Below, piece after piece: positions 17,184-26,168 of a DNA stretch of 64,000 bases. This DNA comes from Halobacillus_A sp043497005. GTDB lineage: Bacteria > Bacillota > Bacilli > Bacillales > Halobacillaceae. Under the pieces are notes generated by a model. That model was given only the letters and a program-made list of their open reading frames with translations. It had not been told where the DNA came from and made no database searches. The stretch covers positions 1 to 64,000 of the forward strand of contig NZ_JBIEKE010000003.1 of assembly GCF_043497005.1 (NCBI RefSeq), written 5' to 3'. How positions within the stretch are numbered: the first letter of the stretch is position 1; every line of letters starts with the position of its first letter. A program made the position numbers and the translations under genes.

Positions 17184-19223
17184 TTATTTTGTGATGGTAA
17201 TGACATTCTCTGTATTATGATCCACTTCTCCAGCGGCCGTTACTTCAACTTGCTGACCTTCTTCAAGGTTTGTAAAGACGATTGGAGTAATGATAGAAGC
17301 AGCATTTTTACTTACATAATCAAGGTCAACTTCCATTAAAGTTTGTCCTTGTTTCACTTCTGCTCCATCTTCGACTTTAGAAGTAAATCCTTCGCCTTTA
17401 AGCTTCACAGTGTCAATTCCGATATGAATCAGAATTTCCATTCCATTTTCAGCTTGCAGACCAATCGCATGCTTAGTAGGGAATACATTGAGTACTTTAC
17501 CATTAATAGGCGAAACAATTTTACCATCAATCGGTTCAATTGCAAAGCCATCCCCCATCATTTTACCAGAAAACACTTGGTCTGGCACTTCTGTAATTGG
17601 TAGTACTTTACCCTTAATCGGACTAACAAATTCTAAGTCTGCATCTGAGACGGGCGCAACAGCGCCAGCTTCTTTAGAACTTTCTTTTACATCTTCTTCT
17701 CGTTTACGAGGCGTTTTGCCGTCGATAATATCTTGCATTTGTCCGCGGAGTGTGTCTGAGACTGGACCATAAATAGCTTGAATGTTATTTCCTACTTCCA
17801 TAACCCCTGATGCCCCAAGCTGTTTCAGACGGCTCTTGTTCACGTTTTCTTTATCGTTTACGGAAACTCTTAGACGTGTAATACAGGCGTCAAGATAGCT
17901 GATGTTCTTCTCGCCGCCCATCGCTTCTAGAATTTCAAACGGTAAATCATCCGCTTCTCCAGTATCTCCATCCACGTCCGCTCCTTCGTCTTCACGACCA
18001 GGTGTGGCAAGGTTGAACTTAAGAATCGCCCAACGGAAACCAAAGTAGTAAATGACAGAGAAGATAAGACCAATGATGATGACCCACCACCAGTCGGTTC
18101 GATTCGGCATAACACCGAAGAGAATAAAGTCAATCAGACCACCTGAGAAGGTTTGTCCAATTTTCACATTTAAAATTTCCATAGTCATAAATGATAAACC
18201 AGCGAAGATAGCATGAATACCAAATAGTAATGGTGCTACAAATAAGAAAGAGAATTCAATTGGCTCAGTGATACCAGTAAGGAATGAAGTTAAGGCTGCA
18301 GAAGCCATAATTCCCCCTACTACTTTTTTACGTTCAGGTTTAGCCGTATGGTAAATTGCTAAAGCTGCCGCTGGCAGTCCAAACATCATGAATGGGAATT
18401 TACCAACCATAAACGTTCCGGCTGTAAACTCAACACCATCTCTCAACTGTTCAAAGAAAATCGTCTGGTCTCCACGGATAAGCTCTCCAGCTTCATTTTG
18501 ATAGGACCCAAACTCAAACCAGAATGGAGAGTAGAAAATATGGTGCAGTCCAAATGGAATTAATGAACGCTCAATGACCCCGAAGAAAAATGCTGAAATC
18601 GTTTGGTTCCCTTCAAGCATTAAATGAGATAGAGCATTTAACCCATTTTGTGCAAACGGCCAGACAACGAGCATGATCATACCTAAGAAAATCGCAGAAA
18701 ATGCGGTAATGATTGGAACAAAACGTTTACCCGCAAAGAATCCTAAAAACTGTGGCAATTCAATTTTAAAGTATCGGTTATACATAAAGGCAGCCAGTAT
18801 ACCGACGATAATACCGCCGAACACCCCGGTTTGGAGGGTAGGTATCCCTAATACTTCAGCATAGGCAGGGTCTGATGTCATATCACTATCGACATTGCCA
18901 AGAACCCCCATAACCACATTCATAATTAAGTAACCGATAATCGCAGCAAGTCCGGCAACACCGTCACCTTTTGCTAGTCCAATCGCCACCCCTACTGCAA
19001 AGAGCAGCGGTAAATTATCAAAAACAACTCCACCTGCTTCGGCCATGACTTCCAGCAATGTTTGAACCCAAGGCGTTGTGAAGAATGGCACTTTGTCTGT
19101 AAAATCTTCCTGCGCAAAGCTTGTACCAAATGCCAGCAAAATACCAGCAGCCGGAAGCAAAGCAACAGGTGTCATTAATGCTTTACCAACTTTTTGTAAA
19201 GTACCAAAAGCATTCTTAAACAT
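17184..19223 (-). CDS. ptsG: Glucose-specific PTS enzyme IICBA
   Basis: About 679 residues. The IIC membrane domain (residues 1-400, ten or so helices) transports glucose. The IIB domain has its phospho-Cys in LDACITRLRV, and the C-terminal IIA domain has its active His in ILIHIGIDTVKL. The start at 19223 is fixed by GGGAGGAAATACTT. Downstream ptsH, upstream RAT/terminator and glcT support glucose specificity and antitermination control. Confidence 0.95.
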   Translation of the reverse strand: MFKNAFGTLQKVGKALMTPVALLPAAGILLAFGTSFAQEDFTDKVPFFTTPWVQTLLEVMAEAGGVVFDNLPLLFAVGVAIGLAKGDGVAGLAAIIGYLIMNVVMGVLGNVDSDMTSDPAYAEVLGIPTLQTGVFGGIIVGILAAFMYNRYFKIELPQFLGFFAGKRFVPIITAFSAIFLGMIMLVVWPFAQNGLNALSHLMLEGNQTISAFFFGVIERSLIPFGLHHIFYSPFWFEFGSYQNEAGELIRGDQTIFFEQLRDGVEFTAGTFMVGKFPFMMFGLPAAALAIYHTAKPERKKVVGGIMASAALTSFLTGITEPIEFSFLFVAPLLFGIHAIFAGLSFMTMEILNVKIGQTFSGGLIDFILFGVMPNRTDWWWVIIIGLIFSVIYYFGFRWAILKFNLATPGREDEGADVDGDTGEADDLPFEILEAMGGEKNISYLDACITRLRVSVNDKENVNKSRLKQLGASGVMEVGNNIQAIYGPVSDTLRGQMQDIIDGKTPRKREEDVKESSKEAGAVAPVSDADLEFVSPIKGKVLPITEVPDQVFSGKMMGDGFAIEPIDGKIVSPINGKVLNVFPTKHAIGLQAENGMEILIHIGIDTVKLKGEGFTSKVEDGAEVKQGQTLMEVDLDYVSKNAASIITPIVFTNLEEGQQVEVTAAGEVDHNTENVITITK

Positions 19224-19410
19224 AAGTATTTCCTCCCTATTTTTTATTTGTGAGTACAAAACAGCAATTGTCAGAAAAATAAAACGGTTTCATGAGTACG
19301 TAAAGTGTAGAGGGGCTGTTTAACATATGATGGAGTATCCATGCTAAGAAAAGGAGCCCCTCGAAAGTAGTCGACTAACGCAAAAGCCGGCTCACCGTCA
19401 GGATTTTGAC

Positions 19411-19505
19411 AACAAAAAAGGCATGAGTACAAAGGTTCAATCATTACGAAAAGGGTACACTTCTCCCTTATATCGTAACCATTAGATCCTTCGATACTCA
19501 TGCCT
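19411..19505 (-). promoter_or_regulatory. RAT antiterminator/terminator of ptsG
   Basis: On the minus strand, GGCATGAGTA pairs with TACTCATGCC and is followed by six Ts, a terminator. Inside it lies a second hairpin (19443-19478: TTACGA..AAGGG with CCCTT..TCGTAA) with the size and internal-loop form of ribonucleic antiterminators bound by BglG-type proteins. GlcT, encoded just upstream, is the expected ligand. The span 19260-19410 is ptsG leader and contains a further GAGGGGC/GCCCCTC hairpin. Confidence 0.8.
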
Positions 19506-19528
19506 GATCGTATCAGTAACACGTAACG

Positions 19529-20371
19529 TTAAGATTTTTTAGTTAGTCGCTGTAAATGAATCGTTAAATAGATTGCTTCTGATTCATCAACTGGTTTATT
19601 TAGCTGTTTTTGCATCACTTTAATTAACTTCCAAGCTAAATTATAGCATAACGGATATTCATTTTTCAACATGTTAGCCAGACGAATTTCCTCTCCAATA
19701 CTTTCCTCCTGATATACCCGGTCAATCGCCCTGTGTAAGTGCTGAACAAGACGATGATAATCCACGCTGTGCTTGTCAATTGTTACGTGCATCGTCTCTT
19801 CTACTATTTCCACGAGATTTGTAATGAGCTTGTTATGAGTGTTTATTTCCCGAAGCGTTTTATCTGTTACTGCACTATGAATATGCAGGGCAATAAAACC
19901 TACCTCACCTTCAGGAAACTGCACACCTAATTTGTCATATACCATCGTTACGACTTCCAGTGCAATTTGATACTCTTTTGGATATAGGGATTCAATTTCT
20001 GGTAAAAAAGGATTAGTAAACTGCAAATTTTTTTGTGTTCTCTTAAGAGCGAATGCAAGGTGATCCGTTAATGCCACGTGAATATGTTCATTTAATTCCT
20101 GTCCCATTCGATTTTCGATATGGAACAAAAGGTCATTCATGAAGTCAATAAATCCTTCTTCAATATGAGGGATCAAATTCACATATTGCTGTTTTTCATT
20201 TTCATTTTTTAATAAAAATGTTTTATCCGCTTTATTAAACGAAATAAAGTCCCCTCTTTTTTTGCTAAATCCAATTCCCTTACCAATAAGCACAACTTCT
20301 TGATAGGACGGATGTTTAGCGATGACCACGTTATTATTCAGCACTTTATCAATCGTAATTTGTTCGTCCAT
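19529..20371 (-). CDS. glcT: Transcriptional antiterminator GlcT (BglG family)
   Basis: 280 residues: RNA-binding CAT domain (about 1-60), then two PTS regulation domains with conserved His residues (for example GEVGFIALHIHSA and AIYLTIHLQRL). Unphosphorylated GlcT binds the RAT and lets ptsG be transcribed when glucose is present. GGGGGAGC precedes the ATG. Directly upstream of ptsG on the same strand, as in B. subtilis. Confidence 0.93.
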   Translation of the reverse strand: MDEQITIDKVLNNNVVIAKHPSYQEVVLIGKGIGFSKKRGDFISFNKADKTFLLKNENEKQQYVNLIPHIEEGFIDFMNDLLFHIENRMGQELNEHIHVALTDHLAFALKRTQKNLQFTNPFLPEIESLYPKEYQIALEVVTMVYDKLGVQFPEGEVGFIALHIHSAVTDKTLREINTHNKLITNLVEIVEETMHVTIDKHSVDYHRLVQHLHRAIDRVYQEESIGEEIRLANMLKNEYPLCYNLAWKLIKVMQKQLNKPVDESEAIYLTIHLQRLTKKS

Positions 20372-20561
20372 ATTTGCTCCCCCACATTATCTGACAAAAA
20401 AACGTTTTCAATGTCTCAGTATATTCTATCGTATAATCCACTATCAAATTTGACAACCATCGTCTTAGGAAAATTAAAGTATTTCTTTTGTCTAAATATA
20501 GCGTTCCGTGTAAAATCATTAGCGTGAATGTAAGTGCAAAGAGCCGAAAGGAGCATGGCAG

Positions 20562-21353
20562 ATGATTAAATTGTTTATTAGTGACCTGGATGGAACGTTA
20601 CTAGGAATGAATCACTACATTAAGCCTCACGATATAGAAGCATTAAAGAAATTAAAGGATAAGGGGATTGATCTCGCAGTAGCTTCCGGAAGGATGGACC
20701 ATGACATCGCTCAAGTTTTGAGTAAAGTTGGAGTGTCCGGTCACCGTATCAGTCAAAACGGGGCTTTTGTTTATCATTCAAACGGTGAGTACATCTATTC
20801 AAAATCGTTTGAAATCGATAAAGCGAAAGAAGTCATGAATTTTATAAAGAATGAACCCATGGTAAAAACCGTATCAACAGAAGATAAAATTTATACGTCA
20901 GAGCACAACGAGTGGGTGGATCTAATATCCGAGCAGCTCTTTCAAGATGTGATCATTGAGCCGGATTTAATGAATCGCTTCGGAGATCATATCATCCCTG
21001 CTAAAATTACGCTTCATGGCAAAGAAGATGACGTAATATTAGCTTCCGGCCGGCTGCGCGAGCAATTTGGCAATGAACTAGACAGCTTTATTTCACACGA
21101 GTCATGTGTAGATATTATGCCTCAAATGATTAATAAAGGGAATGGAATTAAAGCCCTTCTCGATACGATTGGTTTAGAACCAAATGAAATTGCCTGCATC
21201 GGTGATTCCTTTAACGATCTTCCCATGTTTTCCGTAACTCCTCATAGTTATGCCATGTCTTCAGCACACCCTGAAGTACAGAAAAAGGCTGAGTACGTCG
21301 TTGATCATGTGTACGAAGCTATTGAAGATTTAAAAACGAAAGTTCTATATTAA
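20562..21353 (+). CDS. Cof-type HAD phosphatase
   Basis: 263 residues of the HAD IIB/Cof subfamily. Motif I is FISDLDGTLL, motif II region ASGR, motif III Lys around INKGNGIKALL, and motif IV GDSFNDLPMF. These enzymes dephosphorylate sugar phosphates or small metabolites; the substrate here is not evident. AAAGGAGC stands before the ATG. Confidence 0.88.
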   Translation: MIKLFISDLDGTLLGMNHYIKPHDIEALKKLKDKGIDLAVASGRMDHDIAQVLSKVGVSGHRISQNGAFVYHSNGEYIYSKSFEIDKAKEVMNFIKNEPMVKTVSTEDKIYTSEHNEWVDLISEQLFQDVIIEPDLMNRFGDHIIPAKITLHGKEDDVILASGRLREQFGNELDSFISHESCVDIMPQMINKGNGIKALLDTIGLEPNEIACIGDSFNDLPMFSVTPHSYAMSSAHPEVQKKAEYVVDHVYEAIEDLKTKVLY

Positions 21354-21356
21354 TTA

Positions 21357-21388
21357 AGAGTGCCCCTGCGATTGTAGAGGCACTCTTT
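21357..21388 (+). terminator. Terminator after the HAD gene
   Basis: AGAGTGCC and GGCACTCT form an 8-bp stem followed by TTT, 4 bases after the stop codon. Confidence 0.75.
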
Positions 21389-21463
21389 TGCTTTAATGAA
21401 TATTCTGCCTGTCTCATACACACCTTAGCAAAGATATAAACATTATTAGTAGTTTATAAATAA

Positions 21464-22276
21464 CTATTCTTCTACAACATATTCCTCAATAAAGCGGTCA
21501 ATCAATTCAAAAGAAAAACCTTTTCTATAGAGTCCTGATTTAACCTTTTGCTTTAGTTCATATCCCTCAGATTTCCGCTCGTATTTACGAAGAAATTTTT
21601 CTCCCTGGAAAACGACAGCTTCCCATTCCTGATCTTCCTCTTCTTCAGGCAGTTGTGTTAACGATTCTTTGATGATATCGCTGTTAAACCCTTTTTGCAT
21701 AAGATGCTGCTGCACGTTTTGAATTTGTTGGCGCTGAGATTTTTTTCGATCACTTTTTAATTTCTTTTCTGCTAATTTCACAGCTTTCTCCACTTGCTGA
21801 TCAAACGGAAACTCCTGTACCGCCTCATCGGCTAACGAAGCATCTACTCCTTTTTCAATTAACTCTTTCTTCAACATTAAAGGACCTTTAGTAGAAGTAT
21901 TTATCCGGGTTCGCACTAATGCTTTCGCAAATTCTAGATCATCTAACAGCTTTTCTTGATATAGACGGCGGATGATTTCGTCAATATGCTCTTCGTCCAC
22001 TTCTTTTTTCACTAAATAATTACGAATTTCTTTTTCTGAGCGCATTCTATAGCTTAAATAGTTAATCGTTTGGGTATATACCTTATGTATAGTATCTTTC
22101 TGGATTAAAGCTTCGATGGTAGACTCTTCCAGCTCCGTAGACTTCGAGAGCCTGTACTTAATTAAGATGTCTTCATCAACGCTGAAACCGTAGGCCTCCC
22201 CTTGACCTCGATCCAGATAGATATTGTACCGATTCTTATTCTTTTTCTGAGTCGTGATCCGAGTGATTTTCGCCAC
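21464..22276 (-). CDS. recX: Regulatory protein RecX
   Basis: 270 residues, the length of Bacillus RecX. Three-helix repeats recur (YLSYRMRSEKEIRNYL; FAKALVRTRINTSTKGPLML; LKQKVKSGLYRKGFSFELID). RecX caps and modulates RecA filaments. Divergent from yfhF with a short shared promoter region, as in B. subtilis (yfhG/yfhF). Confidence 0.92.
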   Translation of the reverse strand: MAKITRITTQKKNKNRYNIYLDRGQGEAYGFSVDEDILIKYRLSKSTELEESTIEALIQKDTIHKVYTQTINYLSYRMRSEKEIRNYLVKKEVDEEHIDEIIRRLYQEKLLDDLEFAKALVRTRINTSTKGPLMLKKELIEKGVDASLADEAVQEFPFDQQVEKAVKLAEKKLKSDRKKSQRQQIQNVQQHLMQKGFNSDIIKESLTQLPEEEEDQEWEAVVFQGEKFLRKYERKSEGYELKQKVKSGLYRKGFSFELIDRFIEEYVVEE

Positions 22277-22365
22277 ATTAACACCCCTTTTCCACTATTG
22301 TAGCACGGCTTGCTATCATTCGGTCACGTCTAAGAATCGTACCACTTACGAAGGAGGCATCTTTC

Positions 22366-23271
22366 ATGAATATTGTTGTTACTGGAGGTACCGGATTTGT
22401 TGGTCAAAAGCTGACAAACGCGCTTATAAAAGAAGGTCACAAAGTCTACATATTAACGAGAAATCCCGATAAACATCACGACACGAATCAAATCACATAT
22501 GTAGGATGGCTAAAGGAGGAGTACACCCCCTGGAAAGAACTACCTTCGATCGATGCTATAGTTAACCTTGCCGGTGAGTCACTAAACAGCGGACGCTGGA
22601 CCGAAGATAAGAAACGCTCCATTATGAACAGTCGAATTGATGCAACTGAAGGCGTGCTAGAGATTATTGAAAAAGCTGAAACAAAACCTCAGGTTCTTGT
22701 AAATGCTTCGGCTGTAGGTTTTTACGGAAGGTCAAAAACAAAAACATTTACTGAAGCAACCACACAGCCTGGAAATGATTTTCTCGCTAATGTTGTAGTT
22801 GAATGGGAGAAACGCGCAGCCAAAGCTGCTGAGCTTGGAGTCCGTACTGCTTACGTCAGGTTTGGTATCATTTTAGGCGAAGAAGGTGCCTTGCCTAAAA
22901 TGATTATACCTTATCGTTTAATGATCGGCGGGAACCTGGGTTCAGGAGAACAGTGGATGTCTTGGGTGCATGTGGATGATGTCGTTGGACTTATTACATT
23001 TGCTATTCACGAGAAAGAGATTAGTGGTCCGGTCAATGGTACCGCTCCTCACCCTATGCGAAACAAGGATTTCGGACAAACTTTAGGTAACGTGCTTAAT
23101 CGACCTCACTGGCTTCCAGCACCGGCTTTTGCATTAAAAGCTGCTCTTGGAGACATGAGTACGCTGCTCTTAGACGGCCAATCCGTCGTACCCAAGAAAG
23201 CCACTGAACACGGATACACCTTTAAGTTTCCGGAACTGAGCCCAGCGTTGCATTCAATACTAGTCGATTAA
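22366..23271 (+). CDS. yfhF: YfhF-like epimerase-type oxidoreductase (TIGR01777/DUF1731)
   Basis: 301 residues, an atypical SDR. The N-terminal NAD(P)-binding loop is VTGGTGFVGQKL; the block VNLAGESLNSGRWTEDKK identifies the TIGR01777 family, and the C-terminal DUF1731 segment is MSTLLLDGQSVVPKKA. Relatives are linked to cell division or nucleotide-sugar-like epimerases, but no reaction is shown. GAAGGAGGC precedes the ATG. Confidence 0.88.
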   Translation: MNIVVTGGTGFVGQKLTNALIKEGHKVYILTRNPDKHHDTNQITYVGWLKEEYTPWKELPSIDAIVNLAGESLNSGRWTEDKKRSIMNSRIDATEGVLEIIEKAETKPQVLVNASAVGFYGRSKTKTFTEATTQPGNDFLANVVVEWEKRAAKAAELGVRTAYVRFGIILGEEGALPKMIIPYRLMIGGNLGSGEQWMSWVHVDDVVGLITFAIHEKEISGPVNGTAPHPMRNKDFGQTLGNVLNRPHWLPAPAFALKAALGDMSTLLLDGQSVVPKKATEHGYTFKFPELSPALHSILVD

Positions 23272-23301
23272 AAGCTTGACCAGAGTCAAACATCGACAGG
23301 T

Positions 23302-23337
23302 GAAAGGAACTGGAAAGAGGCCTTTATCAGTTCCTTT
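23302..23337 (+). terminator. Terminator after yfhF
   Basis: AAGGAACTG and CAGTTCCTT form the stem; TTTT follows. Confidence 0.75.
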
Positions 23338-23445
23338 TTATACTTAATAGGTTTTTGAAAACATCGGATTTTGGGTTCTCCTTAATTTTTTCCAGTGTTC
23401 TTTTTTGTAAAAGGGTTAAATGAAACGACGAAAAGTTTTATCTAA

Positions 23446-23560
23446 TCGGTGGTGACGCCTATGGGAACAGTGCGAGCCGAAGCCCCACTTGGTAAAGGGA
23501 AGTTAGCTGAAGCCGTGCCCGCGCCCAGCATCAACCTAAAAGCGATGTGTGAGCTTCACC
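23446..23560. repeat. Bacillaceae-type intergenic repeat (degenerate)
   Basis: GTGACGCCTATGGGAACAG, GCGAGCCGAAG and GCCGTGCCC resemble the conserved blocks of a GC-rich intergenic repeat seen in many Bacillaceae. No gene is visible between 23338 and 23611. A clear terminator (ACGGAAGA/TCTTCCGT plus seven Ts) follows at 23612-23638. Confidence 0.5.
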
Positions 23561-23700
23561 AAAGGATTTTTTCAGTGACATTAAGAAAATAGATATTTCT
23601 CTTTAAACGGACGGAAGAAGTATCTTCCGTTCTTTTTTTATGCTCTAGTTTTCATTTTTCGAAGTATAATAAAGAAAAGAAGATTAGAGGGGGAGTGCCG

Positions 23701-24819
23701 ATGCAGACAATTATAAAGAACGTGCACATTCATCCGATTACAGCTCCATCTTTTAACAATGGGTGCATACACATTACGGACGGAAAGATCCAGGATTTTG
23801 GTCAAAGTCTGCCTATACCTGAGGAAGCTGAAATAATCGACGGGAAGGGGTATCACCTCTACCCTGGCTTTGTTGACGTTCATACGCATTTAGGATTATA
23901 TGACGAAGGAACTGGATGGGCTGGAAGTGATGCGAATGAGACCATTGAAGCTACTACCCCCCACCTACGAGCTATTGATGGAGCTCACCCCTTTGATCCT
24001 GCCTTTTTCCATGCAAGAAAAGCAGGGGTAACTACAGCACATATTATGCCAGGGAGTGCTAATATCATTGGAGGGACGACGGCTGTATTAAAAACAATTG
24101 GTCACTCGATTAACGATATGGTGATTAAAGAGACGGCAGGCTTGAAAATGGCCCTTGGCGAAAATCCAAAACGCGTTCACTCTCCTTCTAAAAATGCTTC
24201 AATTACCAGGCTTGGAATTATGGGAACGTTAAGAGAAACTTTTTATCAAGCTCCAAAATGTGATCCAACCGACCTGCGCATTCAGCCTATTTTGAAAGCT
24301 TTAAACAAAGAAATTCCTGTCCGTATTCATGCACACCGTGCGGATGATATCGTCACAGCCTTACGTTTCTCAGAGGAATTTGACTTAGATTTAAGAATTG
24401 AGCATTGTACAGAAGGTCACTTAATTGCCGACAAGCTTACTGGTCGCGGGCTGCAGGTTTCAGTTGGGCCTACCTTGACTAGAATGTCTAAGATCGAGCT
24501 TAGAAATAAAACATGGCAGACTTATAAAGTATTGCATGAATACGGCATCCAAGTCTCCGTTACGACAGATCATCCATACACACCTATACAATACTTAAAC
24601 GTTTGTGCAGCTCTTGCGACTCGTGAAGGATTCCCTATAGAAGATGCTCTACGAGGGATCACCATCACCCCGGCTAAAAATTTAGGGGTTGATGACAGAG
24701 TTGGCTCTATTGAGAAAGGTAAAGATGCCGATCTTGTTTTATGGAACGGACATCCTTTTGAATTCATGTCTACCCCGCTATGGACGATGATTGATGGAGA
24801 AATTGTATACACTCAGTAA
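23701..24819 (+). CDS. Amidohydrolase (imidazolonepropionase-like)
   Basis: About 372 residues, metal-dependent TIM-barrel hydrolase. Metal ligands: HTH in VDVHTHLGLYDEG, His in IRIHAHRADDI-like block, His in RIEHCTEGH, and Asp in VTTDHPYTP. The C-terminal block IEKGKDADLVLWNGHPFE is typical of the family. The start at 23701 follows AGAGGGGGA. The substrate is unknown; relatives act on cyclic amides or dipeptides. Terminator at 24825-24856. Confidence 0.85.
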   Translation: MQTIIKNVHIHPITAPSFNNGCIHITDGKIQDFGQSLPIPEEAEIIDGKGYHLYPGFVDVHTHLGLYDEGTGWAGSDANETIEATTPHLRAIDGAHPFDPAFFHARKAGVTTAHIMPGSANIIGGTTAVLKTIGHSINDMVIKETAGLKMALGENPKRVHSPSKNASITRLGIMGTLRETFYQAPKCDPTDLRIQPILKALNKEIPVRIHAHRADDIVTALRFSEEFDLDLRIEHCTEGHLIADKLTGRGLQVSVGPTLTRMSKIELRNKTWQTYKVLHEYGIQVSVTTDHPYTPIQYLNVCAALATREGFPIEDALRGITITPAKNLGVDDRVGSIEKGKDADLVLWNGHPFEFMSTPLWTMIDGEIVYTQ

Positions 24820-24824
24820 CTTGA

Positions 24825-24856
24825 ATGAGGCTTTGACAATCGTCGAACCCTCATTT
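24825..24856 (+). terminator. Terminator after the amidohydrolase
   Basis: AATGAGG and CCTCATT pair around a 20-base loop and are followed by TTATTTT. Confidence 0.6.
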
Positions 24857-24944
24857 TATTTTGCTTAAAAATCATAACAGCACATTCAATATGCTTAAAA
24901 GGTTTTCTATTTTTAAAATTCGTGTATATTATAGTTATTCAAAA

Positions 24945-24973
24945 ATTACACAATATTTAAACAACTCGTATAA
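24945..24973 (+). promoter_or_regulatory. Promoter upstream of the sortase remnant
   Basis: TTACAC and TATAAT are spaced by 17 bases. Just downstream, near 24980-25010, AATTGCT..GAAGA and TTCTTCAGCAATT form a hairpin. The promoter reads towards 25037. Confidence 0.55.
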
Positions 24974-25036
24974 TGATATAAATTGCTTGAAGACCTTCTT
25001 CAGCAATTTATATAAATACAATACTATTTTAAAGGA

Positions 25037-25342
25037 GTGGGAACATGTCGAAATTATTTACATGTTGATAGTTATAAAGGGCCTGCCGTCTTCTTTGATT
25101 TAGATCAGTTACAAACCGGAGATGAAGTACTCATTTATGGACAAGGTTCCATTCTTACATTTGAAGTTAAAGAAGTGGTCGCTTACCCAACAAAGAAAGC
25201 ACCGATTAATCAAATTTTCGGCTCATCTGACTCTCCTTCTTTAAACTTAATTACTTGTACAGGTTTGTATAATCGTGAAGCTGAAACCCATCAAGAAAGA
25301 TTAGTGGTATATACGGAACTAGTGGCTCAAAAAGATGCATAA
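25037..25342 (+). pseudogene. 5'-truncated class F-like sortase
   Basis: The frame carries a sortase C-terminal half: HVDSYKGPAVFFDLDQLQ, a middle strand FEVKEVVAYPTKKAPI, the active-site LITCTG and the Arg in ERLVVYTEL. A whole enzyme would need about 100 more residues before it, including signal peptide or membrane anchor, and these are absent: upstream sequence is AT-rich and non-coding. The catalytic His, Cys and Arg all survive. The best ribosome binding site (AAAGGAG) serves an out-of-frame ATG that stops after seven codons. I call it a degraded gene. Confidence 0.75.
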
Positions 25343-25418
25343 TTACAGTAAAATTTAACAAAAAAATTTGCGCAGCGCCTATTCCTTTTTACAGAAAAAT
25401 CGATTAAAATATTCTTAC

Positions 25419-25616
25419 TATAATATATAGTAATGAACGAAGACAAAGGGAAGGCAAATGGTGCGCCACCAGCTTATGCTGGTTCTAGTGGGTTCGATTC
25501 CCACCCCGAATTTTTGTGGGCAATTGATAAAAATTCGAGGGTGGTTTGAACCAACTGAACTGTTTACTTTTCCTGCGTTCAGACTGCCCTCCTCTACCCA
25601 TAAGGAGGGATTTTTT
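25419..25616 (+). promoter_or_regulatory. Structured leader before the acetyltransferase gene
   Basis: A TATAAT (25419-25424) lies at the start. The leader then holds ACCAGC/GCTGGT (25468-25483), a tRNA T-arm-like hairpin GTGGGTTCGATTCCCAC (25488-25504), CCCGAATTTTT (25505-25515) pairing with AAAAATTCGAGGG (25529-25541), CTGAAC/GTTCAG, and a terminal hairpin CCCTCC (25587-25592) with GGAGGG (25604-25609) plus TTTTTT. The terminal stem includes the ribosome binding site. CCCTC could instead pair with GAGGG at 25537-25541. It looks like a riboregulator; no known class is recognised. Confidence 0.6.
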
Positions 25617-26168
25617 ATGCTGAAAAAGCGTGACTTACACGACGTGCCAGCTCTGTTTGATTTGATGATTGACCCTGAAGTTTTCCCGTACGTGCGCCAT
25701 AAAGCGGATACAAGCGATGAATATTATTTCATCACCAAACAGACGATTGAAGCTGAAGAACGCGGTAAGTTAATATCCCGGACGATCCTTGATGAGTGGG
25801 GACAGCCAATCGGCACCATCAACTTATTTGATATTCAGGAGAACAGAGGGTTTCTTGCCACATGGATTGGAAAACCTTATTTCGGTAAAGGATACAACCA
25901 AATAGCGAAAGAGGCTTTTTTTGAGGAATTGTTTTTCCAAATAAATATCGAAGGAATTTTCATGAAAATACGACGAGCCAACATCAGGTCTTTAAAAGCA
26001 GCTCAGAAAATGCCTTACGTTGTGAATGCCAATGAACTTTACCCAGATGTGTATCAATGGATTAATCGTCACGAGGAAGTATACGACCTTTATATGATTT
26101 CGAAAGAACAATATATGTTTCATTATTATGGAGGACCAACTTCAGATGAAGAAGTGTTGGAAGCATAG
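25617..26168 (+). CDS. GNAT family N-acetyltransferase (RimJ/RimL type)
   Basis: 183 residues with a GNAT fold: β-hairpin core ILDEWGQPIGTINLFD, acetyl-CoA loop IGKPYFGKGYNQIAKEA, and FMKIRRANIRSLKAAQKM as the later helix. Acceptor unknown; RimJ/RimL relatives acetylate protein N-termini, amino acids or antibiotics. The start at 25617 follows TAAGGAGGGATTTTTT, and that site sits inside a hairpin. The preceding 190-nt leader suggests regulated translation or attenuation. Confidence 0.82.
   Translation: MLKKRDLHDVPALFDLMIDPEVFPYVRHKADTSDEYYFITKQTIEAEERGKLISRTILDEWGQPIGTINLFDIQENRGFLATWIGKPYFGKGYNQIAKEAFFEELFFQINIEGIFMKIRRANIRSLKAAQKMPYVVNANELYPDVYQWINRHEEVYDLYMISKEQYMFHYYGGPTSDEEVLEA

Noticed and set aside
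25440..25515. A tRNA gene at the T-arm-like hairpin
   Set aside because: No matching 5' acceptor strand, D arm or seven-base anticodon loop is present, so it is reported only as part of a leader.
25430..25616. A classical T-box leader before the acetyltransferase gene
   Set aside because: It lacks a stem I with specifier loop and the full T-box core; only GGGTGG is similar.
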